Both the position numbers and the translations under genes were made by a program. This document shows positions 8,452 through 17,361 of a stretch of DNA of 42,277 bases, in pieces (within the stretch, counting starts at the first letter, position 1; every line of letters starts with the position of its first letter). Source of the stretch: Deltaproteobacteria bacterium CSP1-8 (lineage in GTDB: Bacteria > Desulfobacterota > Deferrimicrobia > Deferrimicrobiales > Deferrimicrobiaceae); NCBI GenBank assembly GCA_001443455.1, contig LDXO01000016.1, positions 1 through 42,277 on the forward strand, written 5' to 3'. Below the pieces are notes generated by a model, which saw only the letters and a program-made list of their open reading frames with translations, was not told the origin of the DNA and did no database searches.

Positions 8452-9882
8452 ATGAAGGGGACCATCCTCATCGTCGACGACGAGAGGAACCAGCGCGAGA
8501 TCCTGGGCTCGATCCTTGCGAGCGAGGGATACGGGACCCTCCTCGCCGGGAGCGGGCAGGAGGCTCTGGACGCCCTGGAGCACGAGAATGTCGATCTCGT
8601 GCTGACCGATCTCGTGATGCCCGGGATGACCGGGGAGGATCTGATCGATGCCATCCTGGCGAAAACCCCCGGGACTCCGATCATCCTGAACAGCGCGTAC
8701 GGGACGATCCAGACCGCCGTCGAGGCGATCAAGAGGGGCGCGTTCTACTACTTCGAGAAACCGGTCGACAGGGCGCGCCTGCTGATCATCATCGAGCGGG
8801 CGATCGAGAACCTGCGGCTGAAGGAGTCGCACCGCGCTCTCTCCGAGCGCCTCTTCCCGGGGGCACTCCCCGTCATCGGGGACCACCCCGCCATCCGGGA
8901 GATCAAGCGGATCCTGCCGCGGATCGCGAGGAGCGACGCCATCGTCCTCCTGACGGGGGAGAGCGGGACCGGCAAGGAGGTGGTCGCCCGGAACATCCAC
9001 TCGCTTTCCGGGCGCAGCGGCGCCCCGTTCCTCGCGGTCAACTGCGCCTCCCTTCCCGACAGCCTGTTCGAGAGCGAGCTGTTCGGCCACGAGCGGGGCG
9101 CCTTCACGGGGGCCGTCCGCCGGGAGATCGGCCTGTTCGAGGCGGCGAAAGGAGGAACGCTTCTCCTCGACGAGATCGCCGAGGTGCGTCCCGAAACCCA
9201 GGCGAAGCTTCTCCGGGCGCTGCAGGACGGGGAGATACGGCGCGTGGGGGGCAAGGAGAACATCACCGTGGACGTCCGCATCATCGCGGCGACGAACCGG
9301 GACCTGGAGGAGGAGGTCAAGGGCGGAAGGTTCCGCGCCGACCTCTTCTACCGGCTGAACATCCTGAAACTTTTTCTCCCTCCCCTCCGGGAGCGGATCT
9401 CCGACATCCCCGCCCTGGCCGGGCATTTCCTGGCGAGGCACGGGGAGAAGGGCTTTCCCCCGGTGCGGGAAATCACGAAGGAAGCGATGCGCCTCATGAT
9501 GCGCTATCCCTGGCCGGGGAACATCCGGGAGCTCTCCTCGGCGATCGAGCGCGCGGTGGTCCTCGCCGAGGAGGGGGAAATCGGCCCCGCGGATCTCCCT
9601 TCCGAGCTGAGGGAGGAAACGGAAGTTCAGTCCCGGACCCGGTTCGCCCACCCGTCCGGCCCGTCGCGGAACCGATCGGGCGCGGGGGAGGGGGAGGAGG
9701 GTGTGCCCGGGGTTCCTGACCTTCCTCCGGGAGGGGTCGATTTCGAAAAGCTCGAGGAAAGACTGCTGCGGCAATCCGTGGAGCGGTCCCGGGGAGTCCA
9801 TACCCGTGGGGCGGAATTGCTGAAAATGAGCTACAAGACCTATATATACCGGCTGAAGAAATTCGGGATCATCCCCCCGTAA
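8452..9882 (+). CDS. NtrC-family sigma-54-dependent response regulator
   Basis: A 476-residue regulator. The receiver domain has acidic residues DD (9-10), phosphoacceptor Asp53 and Lys103. The AAA+ domain has Walker A GESGTGKE (169-176), the sigma-54 contact loop GAFTGA (216-221), Walker B LLLDE and the R-finger region. A Fis-type helix-turn-helix ends the protein (about 433-470). Residues 388-430, between AAA+ and HTH, are a long Gly/Pro/Arg-rich linker. The gene starts directly after the kinase stop. A candidate -24/-12 element lies 142 nt downstream, before the secreted-protein gene, and could be a target. Confidence 0.94.
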   Translation: MKGTILIVDDERNQREILGSILASEGYGTLLAGSGQEALDALEHENVDLVLTDLVMPGMTGEDLIDAILAKTPGTPIILNSAYGTIQTAVEAIKRGAFYYFEKPVDRARLLIIIERAIENLRLKESHRALSERLFPGALPVIGDHPAIREIKRILPRIARSDAIVLLTGESGTGKEVVARNIHSLSGRSGAPFLAVNCASLPDSLFESELFGHERGAFTGAVRREIGLFEAAKGGTLLLDEIAEVRPETQAKLLRALQDGEIRRVGGKENITVDVRIIAATNRDLEEEVKGGRFRADLFYRLNILKLFLPPLRERISDIPALAGHFLARHGEKGFPPVREITKEAMRLMMRYPWPGNIRELSSAIERAVVLAEEGEIGPADLPSELREETEVQSRTRFAHPSGPSRNRSGAGEGEEGVPGVPDLPPGGVDFEKLEERLLRQSVERSRGVHTRGAELLKMSYKTYIYRLKKFGIIPP

Positions 9883-9912
9883 CCCGGTTTTTATGGGGTT
9901 GCGCCCGGCGCG

Positions 9913-9950
9913 GGGTTCCCCATCCGGGGAACCCGTTCCCCAAAAGGGGA
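9913..9950 (+). repeat. tandem inverted repeats after the response regulator
   Basis: Stem GGGTTCCCC (9913-9921) pairs with GGGGAACCC (9926-9934) around a 4-nt loop; then TCCCC (9937-9941) pairs with GGGGA (9946-9950) around AAAA. There is no T tract, so this is at best a weak terminator or a 3'-end stabiliser. Confidence 0.5.
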
Positions 9951-10023
9951 GCACTTGCCATGCCGCTCCTTCGGCAGGATTTTCTATCTATTTGATATCC
10001 ATTGGAATTTCCTTCCTCCCGGT

Positions 10024-10040
10024 TTGGCATTAAACTTGAA
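10024..10040 (+). promoter_or_regulatory. candidate sigma-54 (-24/-12) promoter
   Basis: TTGGCAT-N5-TTGAA matches the -24/-12 consensus at the GG and TTG positions but has A instead of C in the -12 GC pair. It lies 50 nt upstream of the secreted-protein ATG and just after an NtrC-family regulator gene. A sigma-70 reading of the same stretch is possible but poor. Confidence 0.3.
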
Positions 10041-10089
10041 CCTTAAAGATAGGTATGCATTCCATCTCTCCGTACGGGAGGAAAAAGAA

Positions 10090-10632
10090 ATGAAGAAGCT
10101 GTTCTCCGTGTTCGTTGCTCTGATGTTCGTCCTGTCGCTTTCGGCAGTGGCATTGGCCCAGACGAAAGCCGAACCCGCCAAGCCGGCCGAACCCGCCAAG
10201 GCGGCGGAGCCTGCGAAAGCCGCCGTTCCCGCAAAGGCGGCGGTTCCCGCCAAGAAGGCCAAGAAGGCCCAGATCACCGGCACGGTCGAGGCGGTCGACG
10301 CAGCCGCCGGGACCATCACCGTGAAGGGAAAGAAGGAGACGGTCGATCTGAAGGCGGGGGAGAAGGTGAAGCTCGATGGGGTCGGTGTAGGCGACAAGGT
10401 GCTCGTAAACTACTCGGACGGCAAAGCGTCGAGCGTGAAGAAGGTCACCGCAAAGAAGGCGGCTGCCAAGAAGGGAGCAACGAAGGAAGCCCCCGCAAAG
10501 GCGGCAGAGCCGATGAAGAAAGAGATGGCCCCCGCGAAGGCGGCAGAGCCGATGAAGAAAGAGATGGCTCCGCCCGCGGTTCCTGCTCCGCCCGCGGTTC
10601 CTGCTCCGCCCGCGGTTCCAGGGAAGAAGTAA
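10090..10632 (+). CDS. secreted Ala/Pro/Lys-rich protein with a DUF5666-like domain
   Basis: A 180-residue protein from ATG 10090 (ribosome site GGGAGG). A signal peptide ends at ALA-Q (about residue 23). Then come short AEPAKP-like repeats, a globular beta segment (about 58-115: ITGTVEAVDAAAGTITVKG, then KLDGVGVGDKVLVNY) and a repetitive tail with two KAAEPMKKEMAP units and three PPAVPA units. The globular part resembles the secreted protein at 174-488. The tail is strongly basic and disordered-looking, as in wall- or polymer-associated periplasmic proteins. Function unknown. It follows the two-component pair. Confidence 0.72.
   Translation: MKKLFSVFVALMFVLSLSAVALAQTKAEPAKPAEPAKAAEPAKAAVPAKAAVPAKKAKKAQITGTVEAVDAAAGTITVKGKKETVDLKAGEKVKLDGVGVGDKVLVNYSDGKASSVKKVTAKKAAAKKGATKEAPAKAAEPMKKEMAPAKAAEPMKKEMAPPAVPAPPAVPAPPAVPGKK
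10498..10620 (+). repeat. in-frame tandem repeats in the secreted-protein gene
   Basis: A 39-nt unit (10498-10536) is repeated for 33 nt (10537-10569). Three 18-nt units follow, the third incomplete (10570-10587, 10588-10605, 10606-10620). Copies are almost identical in DNA, so unit number may vary by slippage. Confidence 0.85.
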
Positions 10633-10737
10633 GGCGGCACGCAACACGGGGAAAAGTTGTTGAAACCGACGGAGGTGTGGTAGCATCCCAATTTCCATGT
10701 AAAGGACGGTCCCACCCCAAAAGGGCAGGGGCTCCTC

Positions 10738-10774
10738 GGGCAGGGGGACACAATCCCCCTGCCCATATTTTTTT
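10738..10774 (+). terminator. strong intrinsic terminator
   Basis: A perfect 11-bp stem (10738-10748 with 10754-10764, arms GGGCAGGGGGA/TCCCCCTGCCC), a CACAA loop and an AT..TTTTTTT tract. It lies 106 nt after the secreted-protein stop; a TTGAAA..TAGCAT pair at 10660-10686 could start a short RNA ending here. Confidence 0.88.
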
Positions 10775-10798
10775 CTCCCATCCGGCCCATTCCGGCGA

Positions 10799-10827
10799 TT
10801 GACTTTTTCCCCCGCCTTTGATAGAGA
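10799..10827 (+). promoter_or_regulatory. candidate promoter for the small ORF and serA
   Basis: TTGACT (10799-10804), 17 nt, TAGAGA (10822-10827). It follows directly after a strong terminator and precedes the first ribosome site of the next unit, so a promoter is needed about here. The -10 is weak. Confidence 0.4.
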
Positions 10828-10865
10828 TTGTTTGCTTTACCCCCCCAACTTCCGGAGGTGTTTCC

Positions 10866-10976
10866 ATGGAAAAAAGGGTTCCCCGGGCCGCGCTCCTGCC
10901 CCGATTCCGCCCGGCGTGCTGCTGGCATTGGCCGCACCGATCCTTCACCCCCGCGCACCGGCCTGCGAAGCGATGA
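10866..10976 (+). CDS. small ORF with strong ribosome site upstream of serA
   Basis: GGAGG (10854-10858) lies 7 nt before ATG 10866, which opens a 36-residue Arg/Pro/Trp-rich frame ending KR at TGA 10974-10976. Codons 2-4 contain a run of six A (10870-10875). A -1 slip there would enter a 57-residue frame to TGA 11036-11038 containing a hydrophobic VLLALAAPIL segment and a following Cys, like a secreted or lipid-anchored peptide. Either frame, or a mere leader before serA, is possible. No family recognised. Confidence 0.35.
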   Translation: MEKRVPRAALLPRFRPACCWHWPHRSFTPAHRPAKR

Positions 10977-11056
10977 TGGAGGAGGTGCGGATAGGGCGTC
11001 GTCGCGGCCGTGGAAATCCTAAGAAGCGTGACCATTGAGAAAAGGAGAAGACGGAA

Positions 11057-13969
<2,913 letters not shown>

Positions 13970-13983
13970 AATATGTTTCCGGG

Positions 13984-14059
13984 GAGCCCATAGCTCAGTT
14001 GGTAGAGCATCTGACTTTTAATCAGAGGGTCGCAGGTTCGATTCCTGCTGGGCTCACCA
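13984..14059 (+). tRNA. tRNA-Lys (anticodon UUU)
   Basis: Acceptor GAGCCCA (13984-13990) pairs with TGGGCTC (14049-14055), followed by A and an encoded CCA. The anticodon loop CTTTTAA (14015-14021) places TTT at 14017-14019, between TCTGA/TCAGA arms. The T arm contains GGTTCGATTCC. Confidence 0.97.
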
Positions 14060-14067
14060 CGCCGAGC

Positions 14068-14145
14068 GTCCCCATCGTCTAGTCCGGCCAAGGACACCGC
14101 CCTTTCACGGCGGCGACGCCGGTTCAAATCCGGCTGGGGACGCCA
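14068..14145 (+). tRNA. tRNA-Glu (anticodon UUC)
   Basis: Acceptor GTCCCCA (14068-14074) pairs with TGGGGAC (14135-14141), then G and an encoded CCA. The loop CTTTCAC between CCGCC and GGCGG gives TTC at 14104-14106. Eight nucleotides separate it from tRNA-Lys. The cassette island starts just downstream. Confidence 0.97.
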
Positions 14146-14154
14146 TCAATAAAT

Positions 14155-14190
14155 AAGGGGATTTCGGTAAAAACCGGAATCCCCTTTTCG
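14155..14190 (+). terminator. intrinsic terminator of the tRNA operon
   Basis: A 14-bp stem with one wobble pair (14155-14168 with 14173-14186), AAAA loop and TTTT. It closes the serA-purA-tRNA region. Confidence 0.88.
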
Positions 14191-14646
14191 GTTTTTATGG
14201 TTTTTATCAAAACATCTTATCATACGGTTCCCCCTGCCGCTTCGCTCCTGTATTTCCCGTATACAAGGGGGGTGTGAAAGGAATCCAATAAGGCACACGC
14301 TTGGCGGACCATCACCCCTCTGATACCTTGCAATCTTTCTAGCCGAGAGTTAGATTTCATCCATAGTTTTCAGTTAACCTCACCTACCCATACATCGACA
14401 GTTCTTCATGCTGTGAACCTCTAACCGGGGGAGGCGATGAAGTTCTTGGCGTTGGCGCAGTCCGCCGCATCCGGGACCATCGTTCGGCATGGCATTTGCC
14501 TCCTTTCAACGAGGAGGTTTGCAAGCCCCATGCTATCCCTCAACAGCCAATAACAACTTATCCCGTAATGGCAAATAACAATTATCACGGCCTCCGTATA
14601 ATAAACTGTTAGCCAGATTTTTACTGCTCCAAACCACATATCCCTC
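14191..14646. other. gene-poor left flank of the cassette island
   Basis: About 460 bp of lower-GC DNA without a convincing gene. It holds a core-site-like heptamer GTTAGAT (14349-14355), another TAAC/GTTA pair (14418-14424, 14608-14614) and a hairpin CCTCCT..AGGAGG near 14500-14520. Read on the minus strand, that hairpin gives AAAGGAGG before a 24-codon ORF (14421-14495) ending KNFIASPG, which I do not recognise. It may be a decayed cassette or integration site. Confidence 0.35.
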
Positions 14647-14675
14647 TTGCCATATATACGCCATTGACGTATATT
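14647..14675 (+). promoter_or_regulatory. promoter with embedded operator, HigBA-like cassette
   Basis: TTGCCA (14647-14652), 17 nt, TATATT (14670-14675). The spacer holds a perfect inverted repeat ATATACG (14654-14660) N7 CGTATAT (14668-14674), the likely HigA operator. The toxin ATG at 14681 coincides with the predicted transcription start, so the transcript would be leaderless. Confidence 0.6.
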
Positions 14676-14680
14676 GAGTT

Positions 14681-14997
14681 ATGCTCTTTATCGAAACACC
14701 GATATTCACCAAGGAGGTTCGAGCGCTCCTACGGGACGATGAGTATCGGGCCTTGCAGTCCGCCATTCTCCTTCGTCCCGAGCAAGGCGCTGTAATCCCT
14801 GGAGGCGGGGTCTTCGAAAACTTCGATGGGCCATACCGGGGAAGGGCAAACGTGGAGGTATCCGTGTGATCTACTACTGGGACAGAAAGCAGGAAACGAT
14901 CTACATGTTGTTTGTTTATCCAAAGTACAAGCAAGAGGACCTGACGCCAGCGCAACTCCGTGTGCTCAGCCGCCTGATCCGGGAGGAGCTCAAATGA
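14681..14997 (+). pseudogene. HigB/RelE-like toxin, frameshifted
   Basis: The first frame gives MLFIETPIFTKEVRALLRDD and continues to VIPGGG; at the G run 14807-14810 the sequence moves to another frame, which continues GLRKLRWAIPGKGKRGGIRV, IYYWDRKQETIYMLFVYPKY and ends REELK at TGA 14995-14997. Joined, this is a complete ~105-residue HigB-type RelE-superfamily mRNA interferase; adding one G to the run would restore it. As written, the first frame stops at 14867-14869. Either a real inactivating deletion or a homopolymer sequencing error. The antitoxin ATG overlaps the stop as ATGA. Confidence 0.8.
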
Positions 14998-15305
14998 AAA
15001 AACAGGATTTCGATAAACTCGTAGAAAGTGTGAAGCAGGCGGGAAAAATCCGGCGCGGAGAAATGAAGCCGAGCCGCACTTTCAAGTTTCGGCCTGCAGA
15101 TATCAAAGCAATCCGGGTTCGTTTAGGGAAGTCGCAGTCTGAGTTCGCGTTGATGATTGGCGTAAGCATTGCGACTCTCCAAAATTGGGAACAGGGACGT
15201 CGATATCCCGAAGGTCCAGCTCGGGCCCTACTAAAGGTTGCAGCTGAGAACCCCGAAGCAGTCGCGGAAGCTTTGGGTTCTGTGTCTATATCGAAAACTG
15301 GCTAA
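14994..15305 (+). CDS. HigA-like antitoxin, XRE helix-turn-helix
   Basis: A 103-residue DNA-binding protein. The C-terminal half (about 35-100) is an XRE/HTH_3 domain: IRVRLGKSQSEFALMIGVS, then TLQNWEQGRRYPEGPARALL. Such antitoxins bind and block the HigB nuclease and repress their own promoter; the inverted repeat at 14654-14674 is the likely operator. GGAGGAG precedes ATG 14994, which overlaps the toxin stop. Its own stop TAA lies inside the attC-like heptamer GGCTAAC, a usual feature of compact integron cassettes. It appears intact although its toxin frame is broken. Confidence 0.85.
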   Translation: MKKQDFDKLVESVKQAGKIRRGEMKPSRTFKFRPADIKAIRVRLGKSQSEFALMIGVSIATLQNWEQGRRYPEGPARALLKVAAENPEAVAEALGSVSISKTG

Positions 15306-15337
15306 CAACAGGCAGGCGCACCAGCCGGTTGTTATGC
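15300..15337 (+). repeat. short degenerate attC-like site
   Basis: GGCTAAC (15300-15306) and GTTATGC (15331-15337) bracket an imperfect hairpin, TAACAACAGGC opposite GCCGGTTGTTA. Both heptamers deviate from RYYYAAC/GTTRRRY and the site is shorter than usual attC, so it may be a decayed attC or a simple hairpin between the HigA gene and the next, oppositely oriented pair. Confidence 0.4.
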
Positions 15338-15601
15338 GCCCTTTCGATAAACCTCCCGCCGATGGCCAACCTTCACAACACAAACTGTAAGCTCAATGTC
15401 GGAAATTGAATAGAAGATACGATACGCTCCCTGACGGACTCGGTACTTATCATCATGGCCGGACAGTTTTTCGCAACCGGGAGGTCGCGGGTTGGAAGCA
15501 AGTTCCTGGATGCGCTTGATGATACGCAGACGATCTTTCTTGGGGGAGGCTTCGATCTCCTTGGCAGCGGACGGCTTGATGAGAAGCCTATAGCTTGCCA
15601 C
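15332..15601 (-). CDS. relE: RelE/ParE-superfamily toxin
   Basis: An 89-residue toxin: YRLLIKPSAAKEIEASPKKD at the N-terminus, then LASNPRPPGCEKLSGHDDKY, RVRQGAYRIFYSI and VVKVGHRREVYRKG. These are the RelE/StbE core motifs, with the basic C-terminal residues (H, R, Y) used in ribosome-dependent mRNA cleavage. It overlaps the end of its antitoxin by 14 nt and is translated after it. The pair runs opposite to the flanking cassettes but lies between attC-like sites. No disruption is visible. Confidence 0.9.
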   Translation of the reverse strand: MASYRLLIKPSAAKEIEASPKKDRLRIIKRIQELASNPRPPGCEKLSGHDDKYRVRQGAYRIFYSISDIELTVCVVKVGHRREVYRKGA

Positions 15602-15821
15602 GTTTTCTCAGATCGTTCAGAACATCCTCGAACGCAAGATTTGGTTCGCGGGCCCTTTCCTCGAAGGAGGCCAAGTCCTCGGCATCCTCTGCCAAGTTCA
15701 AGCGAACCGCATCATTAACCAGTTCCGAGATGGACCTGTCTGTCTCCGCAGCCTTGAGTCGCAAGGCCCGATGGATCTGAGAATCGAAATACACAGTAGC
15801 TCTTTTCATTGCTGTTTTCAT
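15588..15821 (-). CDS. RelB/CopG-like ribbon-helix-helix antitoxin
   Basis: A 77-residue antitoxin. The N-terminal ribbon-helix-helix (RATVYFDSQIHRALRLKAAE, then RSISELVNDAVRLNL) binds DNA as a dimer; the acidic C-terminal part (EDAEDLASFEERAREP..FEDVLNDLRKRGKL) should wrap the toxin. ATG 15821 has AAGGTG 6 nt upstream; ATG 15809 is an alternative. It is first in its two-gene operon, so the order is antitoxin-first, unlike the HigBA, BrnTA and RelE/Phd cassettes. Confidence 0.88.
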   Translation of the reverse strand: MKTAMKRATVYFDSQIHRALRLKAAETDRSISELVNDAVRLNLAEDAEDLASFEERAREPNLAFEDVLNDLRKRGKL

Positions 15822-15884
15822 GGAATCACCTTAGCATCATAGCGTTGTAACGTCAAGGGTGCGGAGGTTGTTACCCAGTGGTGC

Positions 15885-15960
15885 ACCTAACGCTCGAGCT
15901 CAAGCTGACGGCTGCCCCGTTTCTCGCCGGGGCGCCCGCAGCTGAAGCGAAGCGTTGGGC
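15885..15960 (+). repeat. integron attC site (76 bp)
   Basis: R'' ACCTAAC (15885-15891) and R' GTTGGGC (15954-15960) match RYYYAAC/GTTRRRY exactly. Inner boxes CAAGCTGACGGC and GCCCGCAGCTGAAGC are complementary arms. It shares AAGCTGACGGCT and an AGC-GTT ending with the sites at 16581 and 17285. Confidence 0.85.
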
Positions 15961-16016
15961 AGACAGTAAAAATGGTGACGGAAATATGATGTTGGACGAC
16001 ATGCTGATGAATAAGA

Positions 16017-16045
16017 TTGACAATATGCACAAACGTGCATACTAT
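16017..16045 (+). promoter_or_regulatory. promoter with embedded operator, BrnTA cassette
   Basis: TTGACA (16017-16022), 17 nt, TACTAT (16040-16045): near-consensus. A perfect inverted repeat TATGCAC (16024-16030) N4 GTGCATA (16035-16041) fills the spacer and is the likely BrnA operator. The toxin ATG at 16053 lies at the predicted transcription start. Confidence 0.75.
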
Positions 16046-16052
16046 ATCGTCA

Positions 16053-16316
16053 ATGGAATATGAATGGGACGCCAGAAAAGCGCGGACCAACCTTCGAGAC
16101 CATAGGATCGATTTCGCGGACGCAGTAATTGTATTCGAGGACGACGCGGCGATCACGGTCGTGGACGAATCTTCCGAGGAAGAACGGTTTGTCACGATGG
16201 GTGCTGACCAAATTGGCCGCGTCCTAGTCGTGGTGTATACGTAGCGAGGTGACAAGATCCGGATTATATCTGCCCGAAAGGCAACGAAACCGGAGTGCAA
16301 ACAATACGAAAGGTGA
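16053..16316 (+). pseudogene. brnT: BrnT toxin interrupted by a nonsense codon
   Basis: From ATG 16053 the frame reads MEYEWDARKARTNLRDHRID, FADAVIVFEDD and on to RVLVVVYT, then meets TAG at 16242-16244 and continues in the same frame RGDKIRIISARKATKPECKQ to TGA 16314-16316. BrnT ribonucleases normally have VVYTWRGDRIRIISARKA here, so the TAG stands in the place of TGG (Trp). The missing C-terminal ~23 residues include the conserved RIISARKA segment, so the toxin is probably inactive unless the amber codon is suppressed. Its antitoxin BrnA follows 5 nt later. Confidence 0.85.
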
Positions 16317-16321
16317 GCAAA

Positions 16322-16576
16322 ATGAAGAAAGAATACGATTTCAGTCGCGGTAAACGAGGAGCCATCGACCCCATTCCGCCCGGGAAAACTAGGATCACAA
16401 TCCGGATCGACGACGATGTTCTTAATTGGTTTCGCCGCCAGGTTCACGCCCGGGGAGGCGGAAATTACCAAACGATGATGAACGATGCATTGCGGGAATT
16501 TATTCTGCAACACAAGGAGTCGCTGGAAGAGATTGTGCGGCGGGTGGTGAAGGAAGAAATAAAAAAGACTGGATAA
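16322..16576 (+). CDS. brnA: BrnA antitoxin
   Basis: An 84-residue antitoxin. The N-terminal half is toxin-binding and basic; the ribbon-helix-helix lies in TRITIRIDDDVLNWFRRQV and GNYQTMMNDALREFIL. That matches BrnA (DUF4415), the partner and autorepressor of BrnT. AAAGGTGA precedes ATG 16322. It is intact while its toxin is truncated, so it would repress the shared promoter without a toxin to neutralise. An attC site begins 4 nt after its stop. Confidence 0.87.
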   Translation: MKKEYDFSRGKRGAIDPIPPGKTRITIRIDDDVLNWFRRQVHARGGGNYQTMMNDALREFILQHKESLEEIVRRVVKEEIKKTG

Positions 16577-16580
16577 TGCT

Positions 16581-16688
16581 GCCCAACCGGTTGAAGCTGA
16601 CGGCTCCTTCGGGTCACGCTTCCTGCGCTGTCATGCGTTGGGGCAAGAAGTGCGCCCCTCGGCCCGCAGCTTAACCGGAGCGTTAGGT
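16581..16688 (+). repeat. integron attC site (108 bp)
   Basis: R'' GCCCAAC (16581-16587) and R' GTTAGGT (16682-16688) fit the consensus. L'' TTGAAGCTGACGGCTC and L' GCCCGCAGCTTAACCGGAGC closely resemble the arms of classical attC sites. It separates the BrnTA and RelE/Phd cassettes. Confidence 0.87.
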
Positions 16689-16711
16689 TCACGCCTCAAG
16701 CCCAAGCGGGC

Positions 16712-16751
16712 TTGACATGGAACAACATTCTGGCTATATTATGGCCAGAAT
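16712..16751 (+). promoter_or_regulatory. promoter with overlapping operator, RelE/Phd cassette
   Basis: TTGACA (16712-16717), 17 nt, TATATT (16735-16740). A perfect inverted repeat ATTCTGGC (16727-16734) N9 GCCAGAAT (16744-16751) flanks the -10 box and the start site, a natural place for repression by the Phd-type antitoxin. The toxin ATG 16750 lies at about +3. Confidence 0.75.
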
Positions 16752-17037
16752 GAAATATGAGATCGTACTCGCCCCCGAAGCCTTACAAGACCTCAAGCGT
16801 CTCAAGGCCCGTGTTCGGGCAGAGGTGAAAGACGCACTGGAGAGGCATCTTCGATACGAACCTGTGAAGGTGAGCAAGCGCCGAATCAAGCGGCTTCGGG
16901 GGCTCTCCCATCCACAGTATCGCTTGATGGTTGGCCAGATCCGAGTGTTCTACGACATCACGGGACATGTGGTGGAGGTGTTGGCTATTGTTCCGAAATC
17001 AGAAGCAGCTTCCTGGTTGGAAGAGATGGGGGAATGA
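16750..17037 (+). CDS. RelE/ParE-superfamily toxin (Phd partner)
   Basis: A 95-residue toxin: YEIVLAPEALQDLKRLKARV, then LERHLRYEPVKVSKRRIKRL, HPQYRLMVGQIRVFYDI and VEVLAIVPKSEAASWLEEMG, the RelE fold with its basic helix and YRLRVG-like strand. I start it at ATG 16750 because the promoter at 16712-16740 would begin transcription near 16747; the in-frame ATGs at 16717 and 16741 would lie upstream of the mRNA start. The antitoxin starts 3 nt after the stop. Apparently intact. Confidence 0.87.
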   Translation: MKYEIVLAPEALQDLKRLKARVRAEVKDALERHLRYEPVKVSKRRIKRLRGLSHPQYRLMVGQIRVFYDITGHVVEVLAIVPKSEAASWLEEMGE

Positions 17038-17040
17038 GCA

Positions 17041-17280
17041 ATGAAAAAAGTGGCCCTGTCCGAGGTGAAGGACGACCTGTCGAGATTTCTCAGGATGGCG
17101 GAGAGAGAAGAAATCGTGATCACTCGTCATGGAAAGCCGGCTGGTGTCCTGATCGGTTTCGAGTCGGAGGATGACTGGTTTGATTATCGATTGGAGAACG
17201 ATCCCCGATTTCTGAAACGTATCGAGTCCGCGAGGAAGAGCCTGCGGGCCGGCAAGGGGATCCGACTGGAGGATGTATAG
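17041..17280 (+). CDS. Phd/YefM-family antitoxin
   Basis: A 79-residue antitoxin. KVALSEVKDDLSRFLRMAER and EEIVITRHGKPAGVLIGFES are the Phd/YefM dimerisation and DNA-binding fold; the C-terminal part (DYRLENDPRFLKRIESARKS to the end) should bind the toxin. It ends 4 nt before an attC site and is paired with the RelE-like toxin immediately upstream in a toxin-first operon. Confidence 0.9.
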   Translation: MKKVALSEVKDDLSRFLRMAEREEIVITRHGKPAGVLIGFESEDDWFDYRLENDPRFLKRIESARKSLRAGKGIRLEDV

Positions 17281-17284
17281 CGGA

Positions 17285-17356
17285 ACCTAACTGGCTGAAG
17301 CTGACGGCTCGCCTTTATTCTCGCTGAGCGCCCGCCGCTGAAGCGGAGCGTTGATT
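17285..17356 (+). repeat. integron attC site (72 bp)
   Basis: R'' ACCTAAC (17285-17291) fits exactly; R' GTTGATT (17350-17356) has one deviation from GTTRRRY. Inner arms TGAAGCTGACGGCTCG and GCCCGCCGCTGAAGCGGAGC match the other two sites. Confidence 0.83.
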
Positions 17357-17361
17357 CATGA

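Noticed and set aside
6625-9954. A 1109-codon open frame on the minus strand
   Set aside because: It lies opposite the histidine kinase and response regulator, has no family motifs, and is explained by high GC content and few stops in the antisense frame.
14349-14614. Additional attI or attC sites in the left flank
   Set aside because: Isolated GTTAGAT and CTCTAAC-like heptamers occur, but no pair has the inner complementary arms seen in the three clear sites.
15878-16063. A 61-codon plus-strand frame over the attC site at 15885
   Set aside because: It reads straight through the attC palindrome and has no ribosome site; it is a chance frame.
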